Assembly: GCF_016801025.1 (NCBI RefSeq)
Contig: NZ_CP068983.1
Coordinates: forward strand, 682,001-746,000
From: Paradevosia shaoguanensis
GTDB lineage: Bacteria > Pseudomonadota > Alphaproteobacteria > Rhizobiales > Devosiaceae
Direction of reading: 5' to 3'
Length of the DNA: 64,000 nucleotides
In this document: positions 34,117-42,138 of the stretch, piece by piece
Layout of the letters: the number at the start of each line of letters is the position of its first letter
How positions within the stretch are numbered: position 1 is the first letter of the stretch
The notes under the pieces: generated by a model
Seen by the model: only the letters and a program-made list of their open reading frames with translations
Database searches by the model: none
Told to the model about the DNA's origin: nothing
Made by a program: the position numbers and the translations under genes

Positions 34117-34866
34117 ATGCCGCGCTTGCTCGTAATCAATCCCAATACTTCGCAGCGGGTATCGCACAGCATCGACGCGCTGGTGCGCGAAGAGGCCGGC
34201 AAGCGGGCCGAGGTCACGACCATCACCGCCAATTTCGGATTTCGCTATATCTCCTCGCGTGCGGCAGTCGCCATCGCGGCGCATGCCGTACTCGACGCAG
34301 CAGCGCGGGCGATCGCCGATGGCGCGGCACCGGACGCCATCATCCTGGGATGCTTCGGCGACCCCGGCCTCGACGCGCTGGTCGAGATGACCGGCATTCC
34401 GGTGATCGGCTTTGCCGAGGCGGGCCTGCTGGCTGCGGCATCGGAGCACGGCAATTTCATCGTGGCCACCAAGGGCGTGGTCTGGTGCGAGATGCTGACC
34501 GAACTCATCCAGAAGCTCGGCCTCTCCCATCGCGTGGCCGGCGTCTATTCGGTGGAACAGGCAGGCGACGATGCGGACGGCATTGCCGAATATCTTTCGG
34601 CGCGCGCTCGCGAGACGGGCGCCAGCCGGATCGTGCTGGGCGGCGCGGGACTGATCCCTACCCTGCCCCGCGTGATCGCATTGTCACCGGTGCCGGTGCT
34701 CGACCCGCATCGGGCCGGCGTACGCAAGGCGATGACCCTGGCCACCGAAGGGCGCCATTTCCCTTCCGACGGTTCGCGCGGCGAAACGACCGGACTTTCC
34801 GCCGCCCTGACCGAAGCCTTTTCGGGCCCGACCGAAGTGCCGTTGCAGGTAGGGAACGCGCACTGA
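34117..34866 (+). CDS. Asp/Glu/hydantoin racemase family protein
   Basis: 249 aa, cytosolic. MPRLLVINPNTSQRVSHSI and LGCFGDPGLDALVEMTGIPVIGFAEA are typical of hydantoin and allantoin racemases, which use two cysteines, one on each face of the substrate. Here the first is present (C79, in LGCFGDPG) but the second position, normally LGCAG, reads VLGGAG (G176). It may therefore act on one face only, as a decarboxylase- or isomerase-like variant, or be inactive as a racemase. ATG 34117 follows TTGAGGACC. It heads a plus-strand run with the two GntR genes and lies near a PuuE-type gene, which supports a ureide substrate. Confidence 0.8.
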   Translation: MPRLLVINPNTSQRVSHSIDALVREEAGKRAEVTTITANFGFRYISSRAAVAIAAHAVLDAAARAIADGAAPDAIILGCFGDPGLDALVEMTGIPVIGFAEAGLLAAASEHGNFIVATKGVVWCEMLTELIQKLGLSHRVAGVYSVEQAGDDADGIAEYLSARARETGASRIVLGGAGLIPTLPRVIALSPVPVLDPHRAGVRKAMTLATEGRHFPSDGSRGETTGLSAALTEAFSGPTEVPLQVGNAH

Positions 34867-34946
34867 TGGGCCCGAATGCCTTGCGATTGCGCAGGGTGCA
34901 TTCAACATCAACGCATATTTGATCCAATCCAGGCGCGAGTTTTCCC

Positions 34947-35657
34947 ATGTCACCAAGCGCCCGCAAGGCTTCCAGCAAGGCTGCCACACCGCGTATCGAC
35001 CTGATCTACAACGCGCTCTCGCGCGCCATCCTGGCCCAGGACCTGCTGCCGGGCACCAAGCTCTCGGAAGAGACGATCGGTTCCTATTTCGATGCGAGCC
35101 GCACGATCGTGCGGGCGGCGCTCAACAGGTTGCACACGGAATCGCTGGTCGAGTTCAAACAGAACCGCGGTGCGTTCGTGGCCAGCCCGAGCATCGAGGA
35201 ATCGCGCCAGGTGTTCGAGGCGCGCAATTGCATCGAGCGCGAAGTGATCTCGCGGCTGGCCGAGAGCATTACCGACCAGCAGCTCACGGCGCTGGCCGAC
35301 CATATCGAGAAAGAGCGCGACGCGAGCGGGGACGAAGACAACCCGGCGGCGATCCTGCTTTCAGGCGAATTCCACCTGCTGGCCGCGCGCATGGCGGGGA
35401 ACGACGTCTTCGTCGGGTTCCTCAAGTCGCTGATCTCGCGCACCTCGCTGATCCTGGCCCAGCATGGGCGGCATGAGGAATCCGATTGCAGCGTGGACGA
35501 GCATCTCTCGATCGTAGAAGCGCTGCGGCAGCGCGATACCGGCGCAGCGGCGGAGGCCATCGTCGAGCACCTGCAGCACGTGCTGGCGCGCTCGAACCTG
35601 CTCGATACGCGCCGCCCGGTGCGCGGGCTCCAGGAAGTGCTGGCGCAATATTCCTGA
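34947..35657 (+). CDS. GntR family regulator, FCD type (copy 1)
   Basis: 236 aa. N-terminal winged helix (IYNALSRAILAQDLLPGTKLSEETIGSYFDASRTIVRAALNRL...) and a C-terminal all-helical FCD ligand-binding domain (VFEARNCIEREVISRLAE, SGEFHLLAARMAGN, EHLSIVEALRQRD). FCD domains bind small carboxylates, often with a metal held by Asp/His residues. It is a close paralogue of the next gene: the recognition helix (SRTIVRAALNRLHTESLVEF) is identical. It is a strong candidate for binding the GGATACA/TGTATCC sites in the island. Confidence 0.92.
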   Translation: MSPSARKASSKAATPRIDLIYNALSRAILAQDLLPGTKLSEETIGSYFDASRTIVRAALNRLHTESLVEFKQNRGAFVASPSIEESRQVFEARNCIEREVISRLAESITDQQLTALADHIEKERDASGDEDNPAAILLSGEFHLLAARMAGNDVFVGFLKSLISRTSLILAQHGRHEESDCSVDEHLSIVEALRQRDTGAAAEAIVEHLQHVLARSNLLDTRRPVRGLQEVLAQYS

Positions 35658-35667
35658 GTCGGGCCGA

Positions 35668-35677
35668 CTGTATCCAG
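35668..35677. promoter_or_regulatory. Operator half-site CTGTATCCAG before the second GntR gene
   Basis: A single TGTATCC half-site within the dyad GACTG-tatc-CAGTC (35666-35679), about 175 bp before the second GntR start. It suggests auto- or cross-regulation. Confidence 0.4.
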
Positions 35678-35849
35678 TCGACGGCGGCGCCAAAGCAACC
35701 GGTTGCAGCGATCTTCCTGGGAATCCGTCTCAAAACGGCGGCACGAATCGTATTTTTCTTGTCTTCGCGCCCCCGGCAAGGCAAACGAGTTGAGGAACTT
35801 TTAAGCACGATGCATGTGGGCGGTGCATCATTGAATGGATTTATGGGGC

Positions 35850-36560
35850 ATGGCCAAGGCATCCACCAAGGAGTTTGAGGACAAGAGCGGCTCGCGCATC
35901 GACGCGATCTACCAGGCTCTTTTCAAGGCCATCCTTGCCCAGGAGCTGATGCCCGGCACGAAGCTGAGCGAGGAAGCGATCGGTTCGCTGTTCTCGGTGA
36001 GCCGCACGATCGTGCGGGCGGCGCTCAACCGGCTCCATACCGAGTCGCTGGTCGAATTCCGGCAGAATCGTGGGGCGTTCGTCGCCAGCACGACGCCGGA
36101 CGAGGCGCGGCAGGTGTTCGAGGCGCGCAATGCCATCGAGCGCGAGATCTTCTCCAAGCTCGCCACCACCATCACCGACAAGCAGGTTGCAGCGCTCGAG
36201 AACCATCTCGAGAAGGAACATGCAACCTCGGACGCGCATGACCATGCGGCGGCGATCCTGCTGTCGGGCGAGTTCCATCTGCTGGCGGCGCATATGTCGG
36301 GCAACGAAGTGCTGGCCGGCTTCCTCAAATCGCTGATTTCGCGCACGTCGCTGATCCTGGCGCAGCATTCGACGCACCAGGAATCCGATTGCAGCGTGGA
36401 TGAGCATGCCGCGGTGCTGGCGGCCCTGCGGGCGCGCGATGAGCGGGCAGCGGGCGCGGCGATCGTCGATCACCTGCAACAGGTGTTCGAGCGGGCCAAT
36501 ATCGGCCAGACCAAGCGCACAGAGCGGAACCTGAGCGAAATCCTCTCCCGCTACGCGTAA
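35850..36560 (+). CDS. GntR family regulator, FCD type (copy 2)
   Basis: 236 aa. Same plan as the preceding gene: winged helix with SRTIVRAALNRLHTESLVEF, then FCD domain (VFEARNAIEREIFSKLAT, SGEFHLLAAHMSGN, DEHAAVLAALRARDERAAGAAIVDHL). Identity to copy 1 is high along the whole length (about two thirds by eye), so it arose by tandem duplication. The two probably recognise the same or overlapping DNA but could respond to different ligands. Start 35850 or an in-frame ATG at 35835; neither has a strong ribosome site. Confidence 0.9.
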   Translation: MAKASTKEFEDKSGSRIDAIYQALFKAILAQELMPGTKLSEEAIGSLFSVSRTIVRAALNRLHTESLVEFRQNRGAFVASTTPDEARQVFEARNAIEREIFSKLATTITDKQVAALENHLEKEHATSDAHDHAAAILLSGEFHLLAAHMSGNEVLAGFLKSLISRTSLILAQHSTHQESDCSVDEHAAVLAALRARDERAAGAAIVDHLQQVFERANIGQTKRTERNLSEILSRYA

Positions 36561-36574
36561 ACGCGCGGAGGAAA

Positions 36575-36594
36575 CGGGGCCGTAGCCGGCCCCG
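36575..36594. terminator. Hairpin between convergent gntR and puuE genes
   Basis: CGGGGCCG-tagc-CGGCCCCG is a perfect 8-bp stem in the 42-bp gap between the convergent genes. No T-run. Confidence 0.5.
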
Positions 36595-36602
36595 CTCCGA
36601 AA

Positions 36603-38012
36603 TCAGGCGGCAGCGAAGGCTGCTTCGACCTGGAGCTGGGCCAGGCGCTCGACCTCGCGATAGGCGACGGGCAGTTCTTCATCACGCGTGCTGGCGGTGC
36701 GGGCTTCGAGCGACGCCAGGAGCGAAGCCGTGGTGTAGTCGCGCACCGCGAAGATGACGCCGAAACCGAACTTGGCAACATAGGCATCGAGCAGTTCGAG
36801 CATGCGGCTCTGCTGGCGGGCGGTCATGACATCGAGGCTCTGGGCCTGGGCTTCGTCCTCGACGATGCGGGCGGCCGAGATACGATTGTTGAGCTCGGTA
36901 TATCCCTTGAGGACGTTGACCCGCTCGTCATCCGTGCCGGAGCGGAACTGGGTGCGCAGGGCGAAGAAGAGGCCATAGGGACTGTCATTGGCCGGGCCCA
37001 GCTCGCCATCCCAGGCGCGCTCGGCGATCCACTGGCCATTGCGGAAGATACCGCCGAACCTGGCCATGAAGGCCGGCTTTTCCATCTGCGAGGGGACGAT
37101 GCTTGGCATGGTGTAGGGATGCTCCTTGGCCCAATGGCGGGCGATGTCGATGCGGCGGGCGATCCAGACCTTGTCGTGGCCCTGCACATATTCGATGAAG
37201 CGCTTGAGCGCGGCGATGCGGCCGGGGCGGCCGACGAGGCGGCAATGGAGGCCGATGGAGAACATCTTCGGCCGGCCGGCGGCGCCCTCGGCGTAGAGGT
37301 AGTCGAAGGTGTCCTTGAGGTAGGCGTAGAACTGATCGCCGGAATTGAAGCCGTTGGGCGTGCCGAAACGCATGTCGTTGGCTTCGAGCGTGTAGGGAAT
37401 GATGAGCTGGGTATTGCCCTTGTGCTCGCGCCAATAGGGCAGATCGTCGTCGTAGGTGTCCGAGACGTATTCGAAGCCGCCGGCTTCCGAAACGAGATCG
37501 ACGGTGTTGACCGAGCAGCGGCCGGTGTACCAGCCGGTGGGGCGGCTGCCGGTGGCGAGGGTGTGCAGGCGGATGGCCTCGGCGATCTGGGTGCGCTCGG
37601 TTTCGGCCGGCATGTCCTTGTGCTCGACCCATTTGTAGCCGTGGCTGGCTATTTCCCAATCGGCTTCCTGCATGGCGCGCAAATGCTCGGGCGCGCGCAG
37701 GAGCGCGGTGGCGACGCCGTAGACGGTTACGGGGACGGCAAGGTCGGTGAAGAGGCGATGGAGGCGCCAGAAGCCGGCGCGGGCGCCATATTCATAAACC
37801 GACTCCATGTTCCAATGACGCAGGCCCGGCCAGGGCGCCGCGCCCGGGATTTCGGAGAGGAAGGCTTCCGAGGCAGCATCGCCATGCAGGATATTGTTCT
37901 CCCCGCCCTCTTCGTAGTTGAGGACGAACTGGACGGCGACGTTGGCGCCGCCGGGCCAATTGGCGTTGGGCGGGTTAGCGCCGTATCCACGCATATCGCG
38001 GGGGTAACGCAT
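36603..38012 (-). CDS. puuE: PuuE-type allantoinase with C-terminal UraD-like domain
   Basis: 469 aa. Residues 1-~305 are a NodB-type polysaccharide-deacetylase fold of the PuuE group (MRYPRDMRGYGANPPNANWPGG in part; FVLNYEEGGENNILHGD; IASHGYKWVEH; SIGLHCRLVGRPGRIAALKRF), a cofactor-independent allantoinase that opens allantoin to allantoate. Residues ~315-462 resemble OHCU decarboxylase (UraD), which makes S-allantoin from the urate oxidation product. In this tail the catalytic His of the HP motif is Tyr (LKGYTEL, Y371) and the conserved Glu is Gln (Q400), so decarboxylase activity is doubtful. ATG 38012 follows AGGAGA. It is divergent from the M24 gene across a GATACA-type operator. Confidence 0.88.
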   Translation of the reverse strand: MRYPRDMRGYGANPPNANWPGGANVAVQFVLNYEEGGENNILHGDAASEAFLSEIPGAAPWPGLRHWNMESVYEYGARAGFWRLHRLFTDLAVPVTVYGVATALLRAPEHLRAMQEADWEIASHGYKWVEHKDMPAETERTQIAEAIRLHTLATGSRPTGWYTGRCSVNTVDLVSEAGGFEYVSDTYDDDLPYWREHKGNTQLIIPYTLEANDMRFGTPNGFNSGDQFYAYLKDTFDYLYAEGAAGRPKMFSIGLHCRLVGRPGRIAALKRFIEYVQGHDKVWIARRIDIARHWAKEHPYTMPSIVPSQMEKPAFMARFGGIFRNGQWIAERAWDGELGPANDSPYGLFFALRTQFRSGTDDERVNVLKGYTELNNRISAARIVEDEAQAQSLDVMTARQQSRMLELLDAYVAKFGFGVIFAVRDYTTASLLASLEARTASTRDEELPVAYREVERLAQLQVEAAFAAA

Positions 38013-38099
38013 GGGAATTCTCCTGCTATGGGCAGCGCCTTGAGCGCTTTCGCTTCCCTTGGTCTTCCCATAGAATTGGACCTTGCTCAATCCATTTTA

Positions 38100-38127
38100 T
38101 GATACATAATCACTATCTATTGTATCC
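38100..38127. promoter_or_regulatory. Operator copy c: TGATACAT and ATTGTATCC, inverted
   Basis: TGATACAT (38100-38107) faces ATTGTATCC (38119-38127) in the 135-bp gap between divergent puuE and the M24 gene, ending 20 bp before the latter's ATG. Binding there would block the M24 promoter and could also affect puuE. Confidence 0.6.
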
Positions 38128-38147
38128 GATCTAAAGGAGACGTGAGG

Positions 38148-39332
38148 ATGGCCGTTTCGCGGGCAGTGCTGGAGGAGAGGATCGAAAGAGCGAGGGAGCT
38201 TGCGGCCGAACGCGGCCTTGCCGCGCTGGTGCTCTGCTCGGCCTCGCGTGCGGGCGGCGCCGGCCAGAGCGGGGGCAACACCTCGTATTTCCTGGGCTAT
38301 TCGACGTTCAACGGGCCGATGGCGCTGCTCATTCCCGCCAAGGGGAAGCCGATCGCCTTCGGGCCGGGATCGAACGAGAAGCGCATGTTGACGGCGCGGG
38401 TTTCCGACATTGCCGAGGTGCGGCAGGCGGGGGATTTCGGCAGCGGGATCGTCGAGGCACTCAAGGAGCGCGGCATCCGCGAGGACGCGCCGATCGGGCT
38501 GGCGGGCCGACCAGACCTGCCGGTGCGGGTGGAACGCAGCCTCGCCGCGCACCTGCCGCGGCTGATTGATATCGATGCGGCGGTGCATGAATTGCGGGCC
38601 GTGGTCGACCCGGCCGATGTGGAGTTCCAGCGCGAGGCCTCGCGCATTTCGGACATCATGATCGCGCGGGCCTTCGAGGCGGCGCTCGAGCCGGGGATGA
38701 CGCCCTCGCGGCTGATGGCGGCGGTGGAATATGCCGGGCGCGACCAGGGGGCGGAGAGCGCCAAGCTCTGGCTGGCGGTGGGGCCAAATCCGCCGATCAC
38801 GAGCTTTGAATATTTCGAGCTGGCCAGGACCATCGAGAAGGGCGACCGGGTGCAGTTGGGCACGACGGTTTGCGTGGAGGGTCACTTCACGCAGGGGTTG
38901 CGCATGGCCATTCTCGGGGAGCCCTCCCCTGCCCTGGTCGAGGCGGTGGATACACTGCTCAGGATCCAGGATGCGGCGCTGGCGGTGATGGCGCCGGGGC
39001 GACCGGCGCACGAGATCAGCGATGTGCTGGAAAGCCTGATCGACGCCAATTGCCCCTATACGCGGCAGACCGACCCCTTCCGCTTCCAGTCCTGCCACCA
39101 GTTGGGGCTCGACTACAGCGATCCGCCGCTGGCCTATGCGCTAGGGGCCGGGCGCGACAAGAAGCTGGATGTGAGCGGGCCGAAGCTGCGGGTTGGGCAG
39201 GTGGTCGAGATTCACCCCAATTACAACCTGCCCGGTCTCGGCCACGTTTGCGCAGGGGACGCTGCGGTGGTGACCGAGACGGGAGCGGAGTGGCTGACCA
39301 GGTATCCGCGCGGGCTGGCTGTCCTCGCCTGA
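38148..39332 (+). CDS. M24 (creatinase/aminopeptidase P fold) protein lacking metal ligands
   Basis: 394 aa with the two-domain creatinase/prolidase plan: N-terminal Creatinase_N (MAVSRAVLEERIERARELAAERGLAALVLCS in part; SYFLGYSTFNGPMALLI) and C-terminal pita-bread domain (from ~160; VDPADVEFQREASRI). Of the five metal ligands of M24 peptidases only the His is kept (SCHQLGL). The two Asp positions read Gly and Gln (VQLGTTVCVEGHFTQGLR), the EP Glu is His (VEIHPNYN) and the last Glu is Gly. It is thus not a metallopeptidase; a creatinase-like amidinohydrolase role is plausible. ATG 38148 has AAAGGAGA 8 nt upstream. Confidence 0.8.
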   Translation: MAVSRAVLEERIERARELAAERGLAALVLCSASRAGGAGQSGGNTSYFLGYSTFNGPMALLIPAKGKPIAFGPGSNEKRMLTARVSDIAEVRQAGDFGSGIVEALKERGIREDAPIGLAGRPDLPVRVERSLAAHLPRLIDIDAAVHELRAVVDPADVEFQREASRISDIMIARAFEAALEPGMTPSRLMAAVEYAGRDQGAESAKLWLAVGPNPPITSFEYFELARTIEKGDRVQLGTTVCVEGHFTQGLRMAILGEPSPALVEAVDTLLRIQDAALAVMAPGRPAHEISDVLESLIDANCPYTRQTDPFRFQSCHQLGLDYSDPPLAYALGAGRDKKLDVSGPKLRVGQVVEIHPNYNLPGLGHVCAGDAAVVTETGAEWLTRYPRGLAVLA

Positions 39333-39334
39333 GG

Positions 39335-40807
39335 TCAGTCGACCGCAGGCGGTGCGGGCGGCACCACCGGTTCGGTGAAGGTGCGGCTGAGCTTACCCCA
39401 GCCCGGATTGTGCATGTGCTCGCGCAGGCCGGCGCGCTCGACGAGGGCGCGGGCTTCGCGTTCGCCGAAATCGAGGGCGTCGATGACGTTGGTAGTGAGG
39501 ACCTTGCGGTCCTCCATCAGCACCTTGCCGTCGACGATGACGGTTTCGACGTCGCTGCCGATGGCCTGGTACATGAGGCGATGGACCGGCATCCAGTTGG
39601 GCGTCAGGTGCGGCTGGCGCAGGTCGAGGATGGCGACGTCAGCCTGCTTGCCGGCTTCGAGCGAGCCGATCTCGTGATCGAGGCCGAGCGCCCTGGCGGC
39701 ATCGATGGTGATCATTTCGAGCAGCTTGCCGGGGGGCAGCAGGTATTGATCGACCTGCAGCATGTGCTGGGCAAACTGGGCCATGCGCGCCATCTGGAAC
39801 ATGTCGAAGGGGCGACGCGGCGAGGTGCCATCGGAGGTGATGGCGACGTTGACGCCCTTGGAGATCATGTCGAGGATCGGCGCACGCCCGCCCGGGGAAT
39901 GGGTCATGTGCGTGCCGGTCTCGGCGAGGATATCAACCTCCTCATGCGAGATGCCGATGCAGTGCTGAAGGTGGATATCGGGCCCCAGCAGCATGTTTTC
40001 CTTATCCTGGAAAGCCATGCGGATCTGGCCGGCAAAGGCATCAGAGTGAATGCGCACGCCCCATTTGCGGGCGGTCTCGCGGACGCGACGCGCCTGCATG
40101 CGGTCGTCAGCCGTAAGGTTGACGGCCTTATCGGGCGTGGTGGGATTGGAGGGGTCGACCGAGGGGACGATGGTGAAGGGCGTGAGATAGACCTTGATGC
40201 GGCCGTCGGCGCTGCCATGGACGGCCTCGATGACGGCCTCGGTGCCCTCGATCATCTGCTCGAAGGAGACCTGGTGGCGCACCGGCTTGCCGGTTTCCCA
40301 GCGCGTGACGGGGTGCGGCCAGGGCTGACCGGCCGGACCGACGCAGAGGATCTCCTTGATGCCGACCTCGGTATAGGCCTTGGCATGGTTGATGCCGAAC
40401 ATCGGATCGTCGCTGCGCGGCATGGAGGCGATGATGCTGGCGCCGGTGGTGACGCCGGCGCGCAGGCGCTCGATGCCCGAGACGAGGCCATCGGCGTACC
40501 AGAAATCGCGGGTGGTGTAGTGGTAATAGGCCGCCGTGACGACGCGCATCCAGACGGAGGGGCTGTCGGTGGCGATGGTCTTGATCAGCGAGTGGCCGGC
40601 ATGCCCGTGGGCATCGACGATGCCCGGGATGACGAGCCTGCCGCGGCAATCGATGACCTTCTTGCCCACATGGCGCGGCTCGAGATCGGCAGAGGTGCCG
40701 ACCTCGACGATCTTGTCGCCGGAGATGGCGACGGCGCCATCCTCGATGACGCGCCGATCACGGTCGACGGTGATGACCGTGCCGTGGAGCAGCAGCAGAT
40801 CGCTCAT
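39335..40807 (-). CDS. Amidohydrolase family protein (deaminase/chlorohydrolase-like), copy 1
   Basis: 490 aa TIM-barrel hydrolase of the TrzA/AtzA/SsnA type. The N-terminal beta part leads to PGIVDAHGHAGHS (HxH), then IHSDAFAG, LQHCIGISHEE and ITSDGTSP (metal Asp), so the metal site appears intact. Such enzymes deaminate or dechlorinate N-heterocycles such as guanine, 8-oxoguanine, cytosine or triazines, or hydrolyse cyclic amides. Its ATG overlaps the stop of the TIM-barrel epimerase gene upstream (ATGA), so the two are co-translated. It is convergent with the M24 gene, 2 bp apart. Confidence 0.88.
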   Translation of the reverse strand: MSDLLLLHGTVITVDRDRRVIEDGAVAISGDKIVEVGTSADLEPRHVGKKVIDCRGRLVIPGIVDAHGHAGHSLIKTIATDSPSVWMRVVTAAYYHYTTRDFWYADGLVSGIERLRAGVTTGASIIASMPRSDDPMFGINHAKAYTEVGIKEILCVGPAGQPWPHPVTRWETGKPVRHQVSFEQMIEGTEAVIEAVHGSADGRIKVYLTPFTIVPSVDPSNPTTPDKAVNLTADDRMQARRVRETARKWGVRIHSDAFAGQIRMAFQDKENMLLGPDIHLQHCIGISHEEVDILAETGTHMTHSPGGRAPILDMISKGVNVAITSDGTSPRRPFDMFQMARMAQFAQHMLQVDQYLLPPGKLLEMITIDAARALGLDHEIGSLEAGKQADVAILDLRQPHLTPNWMPVHRLMYQAIGSDVETVIVDGKVLMEDRKVLTTNVIDALDFGEREARALVERAGLREHMHNPGWGKLSRTFTEPVVPPAPPAVD

Positions 40808-41736
40808 TTGAGGAGCTTTCCGTAAGCCTGCGGCAGGCGGTCGGCGGGGCGGGCCTGGTCCCAGGGCATTTCGCGGGCGCCGAACTTGGCGGCCATGGCG
40901 AGGACCGAGGCATATTCGGTGAGCGCGATGCCCGGCTGCTGGCGGAGCCAGGCAGCATCGAAGACCGGCATGGCGAACTGACCGCTATGCATTTCGACCC
41001 AGACATTGGCCTTGGGCATGAGAGCGAAGATGGCATCCCAATCGAGCTCACCTTCGCCGAGCGGGGCGAGGAAGCGACGGATGCCGCCTTCCTGGAAGCG
41101 GACGATGGCGTCGTCGACATGGACCTGGGCGGCATAGGGCGCGACGCGGCGGGCGGCCTCGACGGGGTCTTCCATGCGGCAGAGGACGTTGACCGGATCG
41201 TAGGCGACGCCGAGGAGATCGGGGCCGACCTTGTTGACCATCTCGACGATCTCGGTGGTGGTGATTTCCTCATGCGTCTTGATGAGGAGGCGCGCGCCGC
41301 GTTCGCGCAGGAGCGGGGCACAGCGGGTGATGAGATCGGCGACGGCATCGCGCTGAGCCTGCCAGCTCGGGCTCTCGTTGAAGCGCTCCTCGATCATGCC
41401 GATGACGAAGAAGAGGTCCTTGATGCCGATATCGGCGGCCAGGTTGATGAGACGGCGGACACCGGCCTCCATGTCGCCATTGCCGGCTTCGGCGATCTTG
41501 GCGCCGCGGAACGGCAGGGCCGGATTGAGGACGCCAAGGCTGGCGGAGATGAAAAGACCGAGCCGGTCGGCCTCGGCGCGCGCGGCCTTCATCTCGGCCG
41601 GGTCGAGCGTGGGGCTGATGTCATAGAGCGAATTGAAGAGCAGCCCCTTGAGGCCTTGCTGGGCGGCGGCCTGCAGGGCCTGGATTGCCGTCAGGTCCTT
41701 GGCGTTGGGCAAGGAACTTTTGATGATACCGATCAT
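40804..41736 (-). CDS. TIM-barrel sugar phosphate isomerase/epimerase family protein (copy 1)
   Basis: 310 aa of the xylose-isomerase-like AP_endonuc_2 group. Metal-site residues are probably in IKTHEEITTTEIV (Glu), VAYDPVNVLCRMEDP (Asp), VHVDDAIVRF (His/Asp) and VWVEMHSGQ (Glu). Members epimerise or isomerise sugars, hydroxypyruvate or keto-acids. A paralogue with the same THEEITTTE and EDPV.A.RRVAPY motifs is encoded at 51897-52970. First gene of a two-gene operon with the amidohydrolase; the promoter region is shared with a divergent ABC binding-protein gene. Confidence 0.85.
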   Translation of the reverse strand: MIGIIKSSLPNAKDLTAIQALQAAAQQGLKGLLFNSLYDISPTLDPAEMKAARAEADRLGLFISASLGVLNPALPFRGAKIAEAGNGDMEAGVRRLINLAADIGIKDLFFVIGMIEERFNESPSWQAQRDAVADLITRCAPLLRERGARLLIKTHEEITTTEIVEMVNKVGPDLLGVAYDPVNVLCRMEDPVEAARRVAPYAAQVHVDDAIVRFQEGGIRRFLAPLGEGELDWDAIFALMPKANVWVEMHSGQFAMPVFDAAWLRQQPGIALTEYASVLAMAAKFGAREMPWDQARPADRLPQAYGKLLK

Positions 41737-42138
41737 GGAGCAGCCTCAAAGGGGAAAGAGAGTTCAATGCATGCCGCCCGCTGATGGGCGACGCTTTTGC
41801 TTGTGGTGGCAATGGATTGCCCGTAGCGGAAGGGGACATTCCCGGCAGCTTGCCATGTACTGCGTCCATCGACGCCAGTCCTCATCGAAGCCCTCCTCTC
41901 CGACTAAAGCTGTATCCAGATCGCGCCGCCGGACAGTCGGGCTGCGCACGAAGAACGAAACACCCGGTTTGCCTGGGGTCGACACCATGCGGACGGGCGG
42001 CTCAATTGTCGCCAGTCGCAGTGTTTGGATACTATCTTGTATCAAAAAATGCTTGTCAATGGATACAATGTTTGCGATCACAGGAAGGCCCCTGGAAGCC
42101 GGGTAACGGCGCGGGCGTGTCGTCTTGAGAGGGATGGA
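41737..42138. other. Divergent promoter region, 402 bp
   Basis: No gene is supported. It separates the epimerase/amidohydrolase operon from the binding-protein/malate synthase genes and holds operator copy d plus a single TGTATCCA at 41911-41918. Confidence 0.7.
42027..42068. promoter_or_regulatory. Operator copy d: three GATAC-type half-sites
   Basis: GGATACT (42027-42033), TTGTATCA (42037-42044) and GGATACAA (42061-42068). The last two form an inverted pair with 16-bp spacer, close to the 15-bp spacer of copy a. The cluster lies 71-112 bp before the binding-protein ATG at 42139. Confidence 0.6.

Noticed and set aside
34905-34940. A GATACA-type operator before the first GntR gene
   Set aside because: The closest match, TTTGATCCAATCC, differs too much from the half-site found elsewhere.
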